Positions 9,450-17,956 of a stretch of 34,010 nucleotides of DNA are shown here, piece after piece (position 1 is the stretch's first letter; each line of letters begins with the position of its first letter). Below the pieces are notes generated by a model. It searched no databases. It was given only the letters and a program-made list of their open reading frames with translations, and was not told the DNA's origin. The position numbers and the translations under genes were made by a program. The DNA comes from Nitrogeniibacter sp050293885 (GTDB taxonomy: Bacteria; Pseudomonadota; Gammaproteobacteria; Burkholderiales; Rhodocyclaceae): NCBI GenBank assembly GCA_050293885.1, contig JBNKNO010000035.1, forward strand, positions 1 through 34,010. Direction: 5' to 3'.

Positions 9450-10754
9450 ATGCAGACCAACCAGGAAACCACCAACGCACTCGAGCGCCGTATCGACCTG
9501 TCCATTTCCGCGGATACCGTGGAAGCGCAAGTGCAGGCCCGATTGAAGCAGCTGGCACGCACCGTGAAGATGCCGGGCTTCCGTCCGGGCAAGGTGCCTC
9601 TCAAGATGGTTGAGCAGACCCACGGTGGTCAGGCCCGCTCGGAAGCACTCGGCTCGGCGCTGGAACAGGCCTTTGGTCAGAAAATCCAGGAAGAAAAGCT
9701 GCGCGTCGCCGGTCAGCCTCGCATCGAGCCCAAACAAGGTGCGGAAGACGGCGCCATGGAATTCACTGCGGTGTTCGAGGTGTATCCGGAGATCAAGCTG
9801 GGTGACCTGAGCGACACCAAGATCGAGCGTCCCTCGCTGGAAGTGAGCGATGCGGAAGTGGACAAGACCATCGACGTGTTGCGCAAGCAACGCACCACCT
9901 ACGAAACGGTCGAGCGTGAAGCGGCCGCCGATGATCGCGTGGTGATCGATTTCACCGGCCGCAAGGATGGCGAAGTCTTCGAGGGCGGTGAAGCCAAGGA
10001 TTTCCCGTTCGTGCTTGGCGCCGGCAGCATGCTGAAGGATTTCGAGGATGCCGCGATGGGCATGAAGGCAGGCGAGAGCAAGACCTTCAACATGACCTTC
10101 CCGGAGGACTATCACGCCAGCGAACTGGCCGGCAAGGAAGTCGAATTCGAGATCACGCTGAAAGAGGTCGGTGCGCCCAAGCTGCCCGAACTCGACGAAG
10201 AATTCGCCAAATCGCTGGGTGTGGCAGACGGCGACGTCGCGAAGATGCGCGACGAAGTCAAAAGCAACCTCGAACGCGAAGTCTCCCGTCGCCTCAAGGC
10301 GAAGGTCAAGGAGCAGGCCATGGACGCACTGCTCGAAGCCCATCCGATCGACGTGCCGCAATCGCTGATTGCGCGCGAAGCGGAGCAAATGGCCGGGAAC
10401 GCGCGTCGCGATATGGAACAACGTGGCATGGCGGCAAAAGATATGCCGATTTCTGCCGATTGGTTTACTGATCAGGCAGTGCGCCGCGTGAAACTGGGAT
10501 TGGTGCTGGCCGAGTTGGTAAAGGAAAAAGACCTCTACGCAAAGCCGGAGCAGGTGCGCGCGCTGGTCGAGGACTTCGCCCAAAGCTACGAAGATCCGAA
10601 GGAAGTCATCGACTGGTACTACACCCAGCCGGAGCGCCTGGCGCAGGCCGAGGCCCTTGTTATTGAAGACAATGCTGTGGAATGGGTGTTGAGCAATGCC
10701 AAGACCGAAGACAAAGCCGTCGACTTTGACGAGCTCATGGGCTCTGCGGCATGA
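9450..10754 (+). CDS. tig: Trigger factor, ribosome-associated chaperone
   Basis: This 434-residue protein matches the length of E. coli trigger factor (432). The ribosome-docking loop GFRPGKVP is at residues 43-50. The FKBP-type prolyl isomerase domain occupies about 155-240 (DRVVIDFTG, then FPFVLGAGSMLKDFE), and the remainder forms the helical substrate-cradling C-terminal domain. It binds ribosomal protein uL23 at the exit tunnel and shields nascent chains. The start at 9450 is chosen because MQTNQET begins the conserved domain. The binding site before it is weak (GGGA), and earlier in-frame starts add no conserved sequence. It heads the order tig-clpP-clpX-lon, conserved in many proteobacteria, with 41 bp to clpP. 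Confidence 0.98.
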   Translation: MQTNQETTNALERRIDLSISADTVEAQVQARLKQLARTVKMPGFRPGKVPLKMVEQTHGGQARSEALGSALEQAFGQKIQEEKLRVAGQPRIEPKQGAEDGAMEFTAVFEVYPEIKLGDLSDTKIERPSLEVSDAEVDKTIDVLRKQRTTYETVEREAAADDRVVIDFTGRKDGEVFEGGEAKDFPFVLGAGSMLKDFEDAAMGMKAGESKTFNMTFPEDYHASELAGKEVEFEITLKEVGAPKLPELDEEFAKSLGVADGDVAKMRDEVKSNLEREVSRRLKAKVKEQAMDALLEAHPIDVPQSLIAREAEQMAGNARRDMEQRGMAAKDMPISADWFTDQAVRRVKLGLVLAELVKEKDLYAKPEQVRALVEDFAQSYEDPKEVIDWYYTQPERLAQAEALVIEDNAVEWVLSNAKTEDKAVDFDELMGSAA

Positions 10755-10795
10755 TCGAAACACGACCGAACGACACGACGAACTGAGCGCAAACG

Positions 10796-11416
10796 ATGAT
10801 GAGTGACTGGAATCCTCAGGCCTTGGGCCTGGTACCCATGGTGGTGGAGCAAAGTGGGCGCGGTGAGCGCGCCTACGACATTTACTCGCGTCTGTTGCGG
10901 GAGCACGTGGTGTTCCTCGTCGGGCCGGTCAATGATTCCACGGCCAACCTGATCGTGGCGCAGATGCTCTATCTGGAGTCGGAAAATCCGGACAAGGACA
11001 TCTACTTCTACATCAACTCCCCGGGCGGTTCGGTAACGGCCGGCATGGCCATCTACGACACCATGCAGTTCATCAAGCCGAACGTCAGCACGCTGTGTAT
11101 CGGCCAGGCCGCCAGCATGGGCGCCTTCCTGTTGGCTGCGGGTGCCGAAGGCAAGCGCTTCTGCCTGCCCAACTCGCGCATCATGATTCATCAGCCGCTG
11201 GGCGGATTTCAGGGGCAAGCCTCCGACATCGAAATTCATGCACGCGAGATTCTTACCCTGCGCGAGAAGCTCAACGGCATGCTGGCCCACCATACCGGCC
11301 AGCCCATGGAGCAGATCGAAAAGGACACGGACAGGGATAATTTCATGTCCGCGGAACAAGCGATGAGCTACGGTATTGTTGACAAGGTGCTCAGCAGCCG
11401 CGCTGACGCTGCCTGA
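10796..11416 (+). CDS. clpP: ATP-dependent Clp protease proteolytic subunit
   Basis: This 206-residue ClpP has the complete catalytic triad: Ser107 (in GQAASMGA), His132 (in MIHQPLGG) and Asp181. It forms the tetradecameric barrel that degrades substrates fed by ClpX or ClpA. Two ATGs lie in tandem (10796 and 10799), and either could be the start; GAGCG lies 9 or 12 bases upstream. A short N-terminal propeptide, cleaved on maturation, is normal for the family. It is followed by clpX after 20 bp, so ClpXP subunits are co-expressed. Confidence 0.98.
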   Translation: MMSDWNPQALGLVPMVVEQSGRGERAYDIYSRLLREHVVFLVGPVNDSTANLIVAQMLYLESENPDKDIYFYINSPGGSVTAGMAIYDTMQFIKPNVSTLCIGQAASMGAFLLAAGAEGKRFCLPNSRIMIHQPLGGFQGQASDIEIHAREILTLREKLNGMLAHHTGQPMEQIEKDTDRDNFMSAEQAMSYGIVDKVLSSRADAA

Positions 11417-11436
11417 AGACTGGACGAGAGGACGCT

Positions 11437-12705
11437 ATGACAGAGAAGAAAACGGGCGGCGAAAAGCTGCTGTACTGCTCGTTTTGCGGCAAGAGCCAGC
11501 ATGAGGTGCGCAAGCTTATTGCAGGCCCGTCTGTCTTCATTTGCGACGAGTGCATCGAGCTGTGCAACGACATCATCCGCGATGAGCTGGCGGTTGAGCA
11601 GGCTGGTGGTGAGTCCGGTGAGGATCTGCCCACGCCCAAGGAAATCTTCGACATCCTCAATCAGTACGTGATTGGGCAGTCGCAGGCCAAGCGAATCCTG
11701 GCGGTTGCCGTCTACAACCACTACAAGCGCTTGCGTCACATCGATGGGGCCAAGGACGAGGTCGAACTCGCCAAGAGCAACATCCTGCTCGTCGGGCCGA
11801 CCGGTTCGGGCAAGACGCTGCTCGCTCAAACGCTTGCGCGTTTGCTCAATGTGCCGTTCGTGATGGCCGACGCCACCACGCTGACCGAAGCGGGTTACGT
11901 GGGTGAAGACGTCGAGAACATCATTCAGAAGCTGCTGCAAAAGTGCGACTACGATGTCGACAAGGCGCAGCAGGGTATTGTTTATATTGATGAAATCGAC
12001 AAGATTTCACGCAAGTCAGACAATCCCTCGATTACGCGCGACGTGTCGGGCGAGGGCGTTCAGCAGGCGCTTCTGAAGTTGATTGAAGGGACGGTTGCGG
12101 CTGTGCCGCCACAGGGCGGGCGCAAGCATCCGAATCAGGACTTCGTCCAGATCGACACGACCAACATCCTGTTCATCTGTGGCGGCGCGTTCGACGGCCT
12201 CGAGAAGGTGATTCGCGATCGTACCGAGCAAGCCGGGATCGGCTTCGGCGCCGAGGTGCGAAGCAAGCACGACAAGTCCGTATCGGAGACGATTACCCAG
12301 GCTGAACCGGAGGATCTGGTCAAGTTCGGCTTGATTCCCGAGTTCGTCGGTCGTTTGCCGGTGGTGGCGACCTTGCAGGAACTTGACGAGGAGGCGCTCG
12401 TCACAATCCTTACGGAGCCCAGAAACGCGCTGGTCAAGCAGTACGCCAAGCTGTTCTCGATGGAAGGCGCCGAGATCGAATTCCGTGAAGGTGCGTTGCG
12501 TGCCATTGCCCGCAAGGCGCTCAAGCGTCGCACTGGCGCGCGTGGCTTGCGCTCGATTCTCGAGGGCACCTTGCTTGACGTGATGTATGACCTGCCCGGT
12601 ATGGATAACGTCGAGAAAGTGGTGATCGACGAAGGCGCCATCGAAGGCACGGCGCAGCCAATCATCATTTTCGCCGATCAGCAGAAGGTCGCTGGATCGA
12701 ACTGA
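11437..12705 (+). CDS. clpX: Clp protease ATP-binding unfoldase ClpX
   Basis: This 422-residue AAA+ unfoldase has the N-terminal zinc-binding domain (Cys14, Cys17, Cys36, Cys39) that recruits adaptors and substrates. It has Walker A GPTGSGKT at 120-127 and Walker B in IVYIDEID near 180-187. It also has the conserved LIPEFVGRLP (sensor/pore region) and the C-terminal small AAA domain. ClpX hexamers unfold tagged proteins and thread them into ClpP. GAGAGGA precedes the ATG by 5 bases. An unusual 85-bp spacer with strong secondary structure separates it from lon. Confidence 0.98.
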   Translation: MTEKKTGGEKLLYCSFCGKSQHEVRKLIAGPSVFICDECIELCNDIIRDELAVEQAGGESGEDLPTPKEIFDILNQYVIGQSQAKRILAVAVYNHYKRLRHIDGAKDEVELAKSNILLVGPTGSGKTLLAQTLARLLNVPFVMADATTLTEAGYVGEDVENIIQKLLQKCDYDVDKAQQGIVYIDEIDKISRKSDNPSITRDVSGEGVQQALLKLIEGTVAAVPPQGGRKHPNQDFVQIDTTNILFICGGAFDGLEKVIRDRTEQAGIGFGAEVRSKHDKSVSETITQAEPEDLVKFGLIPEFVGRLPVVATLQELDEEALVTILTEPRNALVKQYAKLFSMEGAEIEFREGALRAIARKALKRRTGARGLRSILEGTLLDVMYDLPGMDNVEKVVIDEGAIEGTAQPIIIFADQQKVAGSN

Positions 12706-12777
12706 TCGGGGTCACCACCGAATGAGGTGGTCTTGAAAATTCATCATGGGCCCTCAACTAGGCCCATGACCCCAATC
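12704..12777 (+). promoter_or_regulatory. Structured clpX-lon spacer (possible three-way junction RNA)
   Basis: Three nested pairings can form. The outer stem is GGGGT (12708-12712) with ACCCC (12769-12773), extendable by GAT (12704-12706) with ATC (12775-12777). Inside it are CCACC (12715-12719) with GGTGG (12726-12730), and CATGGGCC (12745-12752) with GGCCCATG (12761-12768). The structure ends 13 bases before the lon ATG and just before its AAAGGA binding site. There is no T tract, so simple termination is unlikely; control of lon translation or mRNA processing is possible. Confidence 0.45.
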
Positions 12778-12790
12778 AAAGGAAATAGTC

Positions 12791-15211
12791 ATGTCTGGCA
12801 TCCAGGAATTGCCGCAAGAGCAGATGGAGCTGCCGCTCCTGCCGCTGCGCGATGTGGTGGTATTCCCCCACATGGTGATCCCACTGTTCGTGGGACGGCC
12901 AAAATCCATCAAGGCGCTCGAGAATGCGATGGACGCCGGCAAGAGCATCTTGCTTGTGGCGCAGAAGTCCGCCGCTCAGGACGAGCCGACCGGTGAAGAT
13001 CTCTACGAAACCGGTTGTGTCGCCAATATCCTTCAAATGCTCAAGCTGCCCGATGGCACCATCAAGGTGCTCGTCGAGGGCGTGCAACGGGCCTTGATCG
13101 ACGAGGTTGAAGACGAAGGGACGGTGTTTTCCGCCAAGGCGACGCCTGTGCCGGTGCACGAAGGTGAGTCCCATGAGGTCGAGGCCATGCGCCGTGCCAT
13201 CATTGCGCAATTCGACCAGTACGTGAAACTCAACAAGAAGATTCCGCCCGAGATTCTGACCTCGCTTGGTGGCATCGAAGAGCCCGGTCGGCTCGCGGAC
13301 ACAATCGCGGCGCATTTGCCGCTCAAACTCGAGCAGAAGCAGCAAGTGCTCGAAATGTCCGACGCTGTTGAGCGGCTCGAAAAGCTGCTCGCGCAACTCG
13401 AGTCCGAGCTCGACATCCTGCAGGTGGAAAAGCGCATTCGTGGGCGCGTCAAGCGTCAGATGGAGAAAAGCCAGCGCGAGTACTACCTGAACGAGCAGGT
13501 CAAGGCCATCCAGAAAGAACTGGGCGAGGGCGAAGACGGCGCCGATCTCGAAGAACTCGAGCGCAAGGTCAAAGCCGCCGGGATGACCAAGGAAGCGCTC
13601 GGCAAGGTCAATGCCGAACTCAAGAAATTGCGCCTGATGTCGCCGATGTCAGCGGAAGCGACCGTGGTGCGCAACTACATTGAAACGCTGATCGGCCTGC
13701 CGTGGAAGAAGCGCTCGCGCATTCACAAGGACCTCAAGGAAGCGCAAAAGGTGCTCGATACCGAGCACTATGGTCTTGAGCGCGTGAAGGAACGCATCCT
13801 CGAGTATCTGGCGGTGCAGCAGCGTGTCGACAAGCTCAAAGGCCCGATTCTGTGCCTGGTCGGCCCTCCGGGCGTTGGCAAGACGTCACTGGGTCAGTCG
13901 ATCGCACGTGCCACCAATCGCAAGTTCGTGCGTATGTCACTGGGTGGCGTGCGCGACGAAGCCGAGATCCGTGGTCACCGCCGCACCTACATCGGCTCCA
14001 TGCCGGGCAAGATCCTGCAGAACATGACGAAAGTCGCGGTCAAGAACCCGCTGTTCCTGCTCGACGAGGTCGACAAGATGGGGCAGGACTTCCGTGGCGA
14101 TCCGTCTTCGGCGCTGCTCGAGGTGCTCGACCCGGAACAAAACGCAACCTTCGTCGACCACTACGTCGAAGTCGAATTCGACCTGTCGGACGTCATGTTC
14201 GTCGCCACCGCCAACACCCTCAATGTGCCGGCGCCCTTGCTCGATCGGATGGAAGTGATCCGTTTGTCGGGATACACCGAAGACGAGAAAGTCAGTATCG
14301 CCCAGCGTTACCTGGTGCCGAAACAGATGCGCAACAACGGTCTGAAAAAGACCGAGATGACGATTACCGAGGACGCCTTGCGCGGTATTGTTCGCTACTA
14401 CACGCGTGAGGCGGGTGTTCGCAGCCTCGAGCGAGAAGTCTCCAAGGCATGCCGAAAAGTCGTCCGCGCGCTCGTCATGCGTAGCCGTAAATCGAAGATC
14501 GTGGTCAATGCCAAGAACCTCGACAAGTATCTCGGTGTGCGACGCTACAATTTTGGTGTTGCCGAGAAGGAAAATCAGGTCGGGCAGGTCACTGGTCTCG
14601 CCTGGACCGAGGTGGGTGGCGAATTGCTGACCATTGAAGCCGTTTCCTTGCCTGGCAAGGGAAAGATCATCACCACCGGCAAGCTTGGCGAAGTGATGCA
14701 GGAATCGATTCAGGCGGCTTTGTCGGTGGTTCGCCGTCGTGCCGAGTCGCTGGGTATCGACGACTCCTTCTATCAGAAGAGCGATATTCATATCCACTTG
14801 CCTGAAGGCGCGATTCCGAAGGACGGTCCGTCCGCAGGTATCGGCATCGCCACCTCGCTGGTGTCCATTCTCACCGGGATCCCGGTCCGCTGCGACGTCG
14901 CCATGACTGGCGAGATCACGCTGCGTGGTGAGGTGTTGGCTATCGGCGGGCTCAAGGAAAAGCTGCTGGCTGCGGTTCGCGGTGGCATTACCAAGGCGCT
15001 GATTCCGGAAGAGAACGTCAAGGATCTGGCCGACATTCCGGAAAACATCAGGAACGCGCTTGAGATCATTCCCGTCAAGTGGATCGATCAAGTGCTCAAG
15101 TATGCGCTCGAGCGTGAACCCGAGCCCCTGCCGCCGAAACCCGAGGGCGGCGAGCCCCCGGTGGCAAGCGCGGACTCCGGCGAGTCAGAGCGAAGCGTCA
15201 GAGCCCATTGA
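12791..15211 (+). CDS. lon: ATP-dependent Lon protease (LonA)
   Basis: This 806-residue LonA protease has all three parts: an N-terminal substrate-binding domain (LPLLPLRDVVVFPHMVIPLFVG), an AAA+ module with Walker A GPPGVGKT at 358-365, and a C-terminal protease domain. The catalytic Ser681 lies in PKDGPSAG, and the Lys partner is near 724 in GGLKEKLL. It degrades misfolded and regulatory proteins in the cytosol. GGAAA precedes the ATG by 5 bases. It is the last gene of tig-clpP-clpX-lon and is closed by a strong terminator 10 bp after the stop. The C-terminal tail (about 25 residues rich in Pro, Glu and Ser) is longer than in E. coli and probably disordered. Confidence 0.98.
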   Translation: MSGIQELPQEQMELPLLPLRDVVVFPHMVIPLFVGRPKSIKALENAMDAGKSILLVAQKSAAQDEPTGEDLYETGCVANILQMLKLPDGTIKVLVEGVQRALIDEVEDEGTVFSAKATPVPVHEGESHEVEAMRRAIIAQFDQYVKLNKKIPPEILTSLGGIEEPGRLADTIAAHLPLKLEQKQQVLEMSDAVERLEKLLAQLESELDILQVEKRIRGRVKRQMEKSQREYYLNEQVKAIQKELGEGEDGADLEELERKVKAAGMTKEALGKVNAELKKLRLMSPMSAEATVVRNYIETLIGLPWKKRSRIHKDLKEAQKVLDTEHYGLERVKERILEYLAVQQRVDKLKGPILCLVGPPGVGKTSLGQSIARATNRKFVRMSLGGVRDEAEIRGHRRTYIGSMPGKILQNMTKVAVKNPLFLLDEVDKMGQDFRGDPSSALLEVLDPEQNATFVDHYVEVEFDLSDVMFVATANTLNVPAPLLDRMEVIRLSGYTEDEKVSIAQRYLVPKQMRNNGLKKTEMTITEDALRGIVRYYTREAGVRSLEREVSKACRKVVRALVMRSRKSKIVVNAKNLDKYLGVRRYNFGVAEKENQVGQVTGLAWTEVGGELLTIEAVSLPGKGKIITTGKLGEVMQESIQAALSVVRRRAESLGIDDSFYQKSDIHIHLPEGAIPKDGPSAGIGIATSLVSILTGIPVRCDVAMTGEITLRGEVLAIGGLKEKLLAAVRGGITKALIPEENVKDLADIPENIRNALEIIPVKWIDQVLKYALEREPEPLPPKPEGGEPPVASADSGESERSVRAH

Positions 15212-15221
15212 GCAATGTTTG

Positions 15222-15251
15222 AAAACGGCCGCAGCAGCGGCCGTTTTTTTT
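15222..15251 (+). terminator. Intrinsic terminator after lon
   Basis: A perfect stem, ACGGCCGC (15225-15232) with GCGGCCGT (15237-15244), has the tetraloop AGCA and is followed directly by a run of T. An A run on the 5' side could extend the stem. It ends the tig-clpP-clpX-lon transcript. Confidence 0.92.
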
Positions 15252-15275
15252 GAGACGCTTACGTTGCGCCGCGGC

Positions 15276-15305
15276 TTGACATCGGCAAAATTCACAAGCT
15301 ATAAC
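15276..15305 (+). promoter_or_regulatory. Sigma-70 promoter of hupB
   Basis: A consensus -35 TTGACA (15276-15281) and a good -10 TATAAC (15300-15305) are separated by 18 bp. Transcription would start near 15312 and give a leader of about 90 bases before the hupB GTG. The promoter sits directly after the lon terminator, as expected for an independently and strongly expressed HU gene, and may also drive the downstream tRNAs. Confidence 0.75.
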
Positions 15306-15400
15306 CTTGATGCGCTCAAGGGCGAAACCGTGCCGAAACATTGGCTGCAAGCCGATTCCGGACGCGAGATCCACACCAAAATACAAAAGGGGACACACCT

Positions 15401-15673
15401 GTGAATAAATCCGAGTTGATTGATCAAATTGCCGACGACGCCGAAATCTCGAAGGCAGCCGCTGGCCGTGCGCTGGACGCCACCATCGATGCCGTCTCGA
15501 AGGCACTCAAGAAGGGCGGCACCGTCACGTTGGTTGGTTTTGGCACCTTCTATGTTGGCAAGCGTGCCGCACGTACGGGGCGCAACCCGCGCACCGGTGC
15601 CGCCATCAAGATCAAGTCGGCCAAGGTGCCCAAGTTCCGCGCTGGCAAAGCACTGAAGGATGCAGTAAACTGA
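15401..15673 (+). CDS. hupB: DNA-binding protein HU-beta
   Basis: This 90-residue nucleoid protein starts MNKSELIDQIADDAEISKAA and contains the HU signature GFGTFYVGKRAARTGRNPRTG, the DNA-grasping beta-arm with its minor-groove-intercalating proline. HU dimers bend and compact DNA. I placed the start at the GTG at 15401 because AAAAGGGGA lies 7 bases upstream and the N terminus then matches the family exactly. An ATG 60 bp upstream (15341) would add a non-conserved extension. lon-hupB adjacency is common in proteobacteria. Confidence 0.97.
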   Translation: MNKSELIDQIADDAEISKAAAGRALDATIDAVSKALKKGGTVTLVGFGTFYVGKRAARTGRNPRTGAAIKIKSAKVPKFRAGKALKDAVN

Positions 15674-15699
15674 CGCGCTTTCGGGCTTAGCCCGGGCGC

Positions 15700-15775
15700 G
15701 GGTGCTTAGCTCAGTTGGTAGAGCGTCGCCCTTACAAGGCGAATGTCGGCGGTTCGAACCCGTCAGCACCCACCA
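15700..15775 (+). tRNA. tRNA-Val (anticodon TAC)
   Basis: A complete cloverleaf with encoded CCA. The acceptor GGGTGCT pairs perfectly with AGCACCC, the anticodon loop is CTTACAA (anticodon TAC, reads GUA and related Val codons), and the T loop is TTCGAAC. The total is 76 nt. It lies 26 bp after hupB. Confidence 0.97.
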
Positions 15776-15795
15776 GCGCACCAGTCACACGCGCG

Positions 15796-15872
15796 GGAGT
15801 GGTAGTTCAGTTGGTCAGAATACCGGCCTGTCACGCCGGGGGTCGCGGGTTCGAGCCCCGTCCACTCCGCCA
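15796..15872 (+). tRNA. tRNA-Asp (anticodon GTC)
   Basis: A complete cloverleaf with encoded CCA. The acceptor GGAGTGG pairs with CCACTCC, the discriminator is G, the anticodon loop CTGTCAC has anticodon GTC, and the T loop is TTCGAGC. The total is 77 nt, close to E. coli tRNA-Asp. It lies 20 bp after tRNA-Val, so the two are one transcript. Confidence 0.97.
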
Positions 15873-15877
15873 ACATC

Positions 15878-15910
15878 AAAAAAGGGCGAGCGAATAGTTC
15901 GCCTTTTTTT
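15878..15910 (+). terminator. Intrinsic terminator after the tRNA pair
   Basis: The stem GGCGAGC (15885-15891) with GTTCGCC (15897-15903) has a 5-nt loop and one G-T pair. It is followed by seven T and preceded by an A run that can pair with them. It ends the tRNA-Val/tRNA-Asp transcript. Confidence 0.9.
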
Positions 15911-15930
15911 GCTCTGATCCTCGGCAGGGG

Positions 15931-15936
15931 TACACT
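15931..15936 (+). promoter_or_regulatory. Possible -10 box of ppiD
   Basis: TACACT lies 42 bases before the ppiD ATG and just after the tRNA terminator, where a new promoter is needed. The -35 region is poor (TTTGCT with a 17-bp spacer), so this is a weak call. Confidence 0.3.
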
Positions 15937-15977
15937 CCTGCTTTTCCATTTTCTGGCACTGAATCCCGGTCGATCCC

Positions 15978-17882
15978 ATGTTCGAGGCTGTTCGTCAAAA
16001 CAAACGTATTGCGCAGGCTATTCTGGCGCTGATTTCACTCACCTTCGTCTTCTGGGGCGTGGACTCCTATCTCACGGATCGATCCAGCGCGAGCGAAGTG
16101 GCTTCGGTCGGCGATATCAAGATCAGTGCCCGCGAGTTCGAGGGCGAGATGCGCAGGCAACAAGACAGAATGCGCGCCGCCAGCGAGTCGCCGATCGATT
16201 CGGCCACGTTTCAGAGCCCGCTGTTCAAGCGCGCGGTGCTGGACAATCTGATCAACCAGCGCGTGCTCGCCATCTACGCCGCCGAGCGCTATCTGTCGGT
16301 ATCCGACAAAGACTTGCGCGATACCATTGCGGGCATCTCGACCTTCCAGGAGAACGGCCAGTTCTCCATGGAGCGCTACGAGCGTGCGCTGCGGGGGCAG
16401 GGCATGAGTATTCCCATGTTCCAGGACCGCCTGCGCGCCGATCTTGTCAATCAGCAAGTGATTACCGCCGTCAGCGAGGCAGCGGTGGTGCCGGATTCGG
16501 TCGTGTCACGCTTTCTGGCCGCTCAGCTCGAAGCGCGCACGGTGCACATGGTGCAGGTGAAGGCTGAAGATTTTGCCGACGGCGTACAGATCGATGAAGC
16601 CGCCGCCAAGGCCTATTTCGAGCAAAACGCCGGCGGTTATTCTGTTCCCGCCCGCGTCAAGGCTCGCTACGTCGTGCTGACGCCCGATGCCGTGAAGCGG
16701 CAGGTCTCGGTCACGGACGATGAGGTACGTGCCGAATACGAACAGCGCAAGGATACGCTCGGTACCGCCGAAGAGCGCAAGGCGAGTCACATCCTTGTCG
16801 AAGTGGCTTCCGACGCGCCCGAGGCGGATGTCGAGAAGGCGCGCGCCAAGGCACAAAAGCTGCTCGATATGGTGAAAGCGAAGCCGGCGCAGTTCGAGGC
16901 GCTGGCCAAATCGGATTCGGACGATCCCGGTTCTGCTTCGCAAGGCGGCGATCTCGGTTTCTTTGGTCGTGGCGTGATGCTCGGCGCATTCGAGGATGCG
17001 GCGTTTGGCGTCGATTCGCCGGGCTTGATTCCGGAATTGGTTCGTTCGGAGTTCGGCTTCCATATCATTCGTGTCGACGAGATCCGCGGGTCGACCACGC
17101 CCGCATTTGCGGACGTGAAGGATCAGATCAAGGACGAACTGATCAACGCTGCCGCCAGCCGACGTTTTCTTGAAGTGGCGGAACAATTTGCCAACATGGT
17201 CTACGAGCAGCCCGATAGCCTCGCCCCCGCAGCGGAAGCGTTCGGAATTGAGGTCAAGACGACCGAGGATTGGATCGAGGCCGATGCGACGGGCATCGGC
17301 GGCCACGAAAGCCCGGCGCTGGTCAAGGCCTTGTTCTCCAACGATGTGCTCAACGACAAGCACAACACCAATGCCATCGATGTCGGCGACAACACCATGG
17401 TTGCGGCGCGCGTGGCGGAGCAACAGCCGGCACGCCAGCTGACTTTCGAGGAAGTGAAGGCCGATGTTGAAAAGCAGCTTCGCCAGCAGGAAGCCGCCAA
17501 GGCCGCGATTGCCCAAGGCGAGTCGCAGCTGGCAAAGCTTCGCGCGGGTGAGGCGCTCGAGTTGAATTGGGGTGAAAAGATCGAACTGCAACGCGGCGTG
17601 CCGGCCTTGCCGCCGGAAATGATGACCGAGGTATTCTCGGTCGGTGCCGACAAGCTGCCGGCCTATGCGGGCGTGACGCTGCCGGGGTCGGGTTACGCGG
17701 TGTTCCGTATCGATGCGATCAAGAAGGCCGATGTCGGCAAGGACGATCCGCGCCTGAAAGCCATTGACGAGCAATATGCGCAACTGCTGGGCGCGCAGGA
17801 TCTGCGTGCGTTTATCAATGCGTTGCGCGAGAAGTACACCGTCAAGATCAACGCGTCGGCGCTGGCGCCAGAGCAGGGTTAA
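15978..17882 (+). CDS. ppiD: Periplasmic folding chaperone PpiD (parvulin-type)
   Basis: This 634-residue protein is anchored in the inner membrane by one N-terminal helix (about residues 12-30) with its bulk in the periplasm. A SurA-N-like chaperone region follows. A parvulin/PpiC domain at about 262-365 (KASHILVEV, GGDLGFFGRGVM, FGFHIIRVDEI) is well conserved. A second C-terminal alpha-helical segment completes the usual PpiD layout and length. PpiD works at the SecYEG exit on newly translocated proteins. Lon-HU-PpiD order is conserved in E. coli too, here with two tRNAs inserted between HU and PpiD. The binding site before the ATG at 15978 is weak. Confidence 0.95.
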   Translation: MFEAVRQNKRIAQAILALISLTFVFWGVDSYLTDRSSASEVASVGDIKISAREFEGEMRRQQDRMRAASESPIDSATFQSPLFKRAVLDNLINQRVLAIYAAERYLSVSDKDLRDTIAGISTFQENGQFSMERYERALRGQGMSIPMFQDRLRADLVNQQVITAVSEAAVVPDSVVSRFLAAQLEARTVHMVQVKAEDFADGVQIDEAAAKAYFEQNAGGYSVPARVKARYVVLTPDAVKRQVSVTDDEVRAEYEQRKDTLGTAEERKASHILVEVASDAPEADVEKARAKAQKLLDMVKAKPAQFEALAKSDSDDPGSASQGGDLGFFGRGVMLGAFEDAAFGVDSPGLIPELVRSEFGFHIIRVDEIRGSTTPAFADVKDQIKDELINAAASRRFLEVAEQFANMVYEQPDSLAPAAEAFGIEVKTTEDWIEADATGIGGHESPALVKALFSNDVLNDKHNTNAIDVGDNTMVAARVAEQQPARQLTFEEVKADVEKQLRQQEAAKAAIAQGESQLAKLRAGEALELNWGEKIELQRGVPALPPEMMTEVFSVGADKLPAYAGVTLPGSGYAVFRIDAIKKADVGKDDPRLKAIDEQYAQLLGAQDLRAFINALREKYTVKINASALAPEQG

Positions 17883-17903
17883 GCGACGCTCCCGGTTTCC
17901 GAC

Positions 17904-17941
17904 GACAACAAAAAGCCCGGCGTGTCGCCGGGCTTTTTGTT
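17904..17941. terminator. Bidirectional terminator between ppiD and fabI
   Basis: The stem GCCCGGCG (17915-17922) with CGCCGGGC (17926-17933) is flanked by AAAA on the left and TTTTT on the right, so it can stop transcription from both ppiD (plus) and the convergent fabI (minus). Confidence 0.92.
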
Positions 17942-17956
17942 GGCTGCGCTCCGCGT

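Noticed and set aside
9384..10763. A 459-codon frame opposite tig
   Set aside because: A shadow frame; trigger factor on the other strand is certain.
16506..17783. A 425-codon frame opposite ppiD
   Set aside because: A shadow frame with no recognisable domain; PpiD is well supported.
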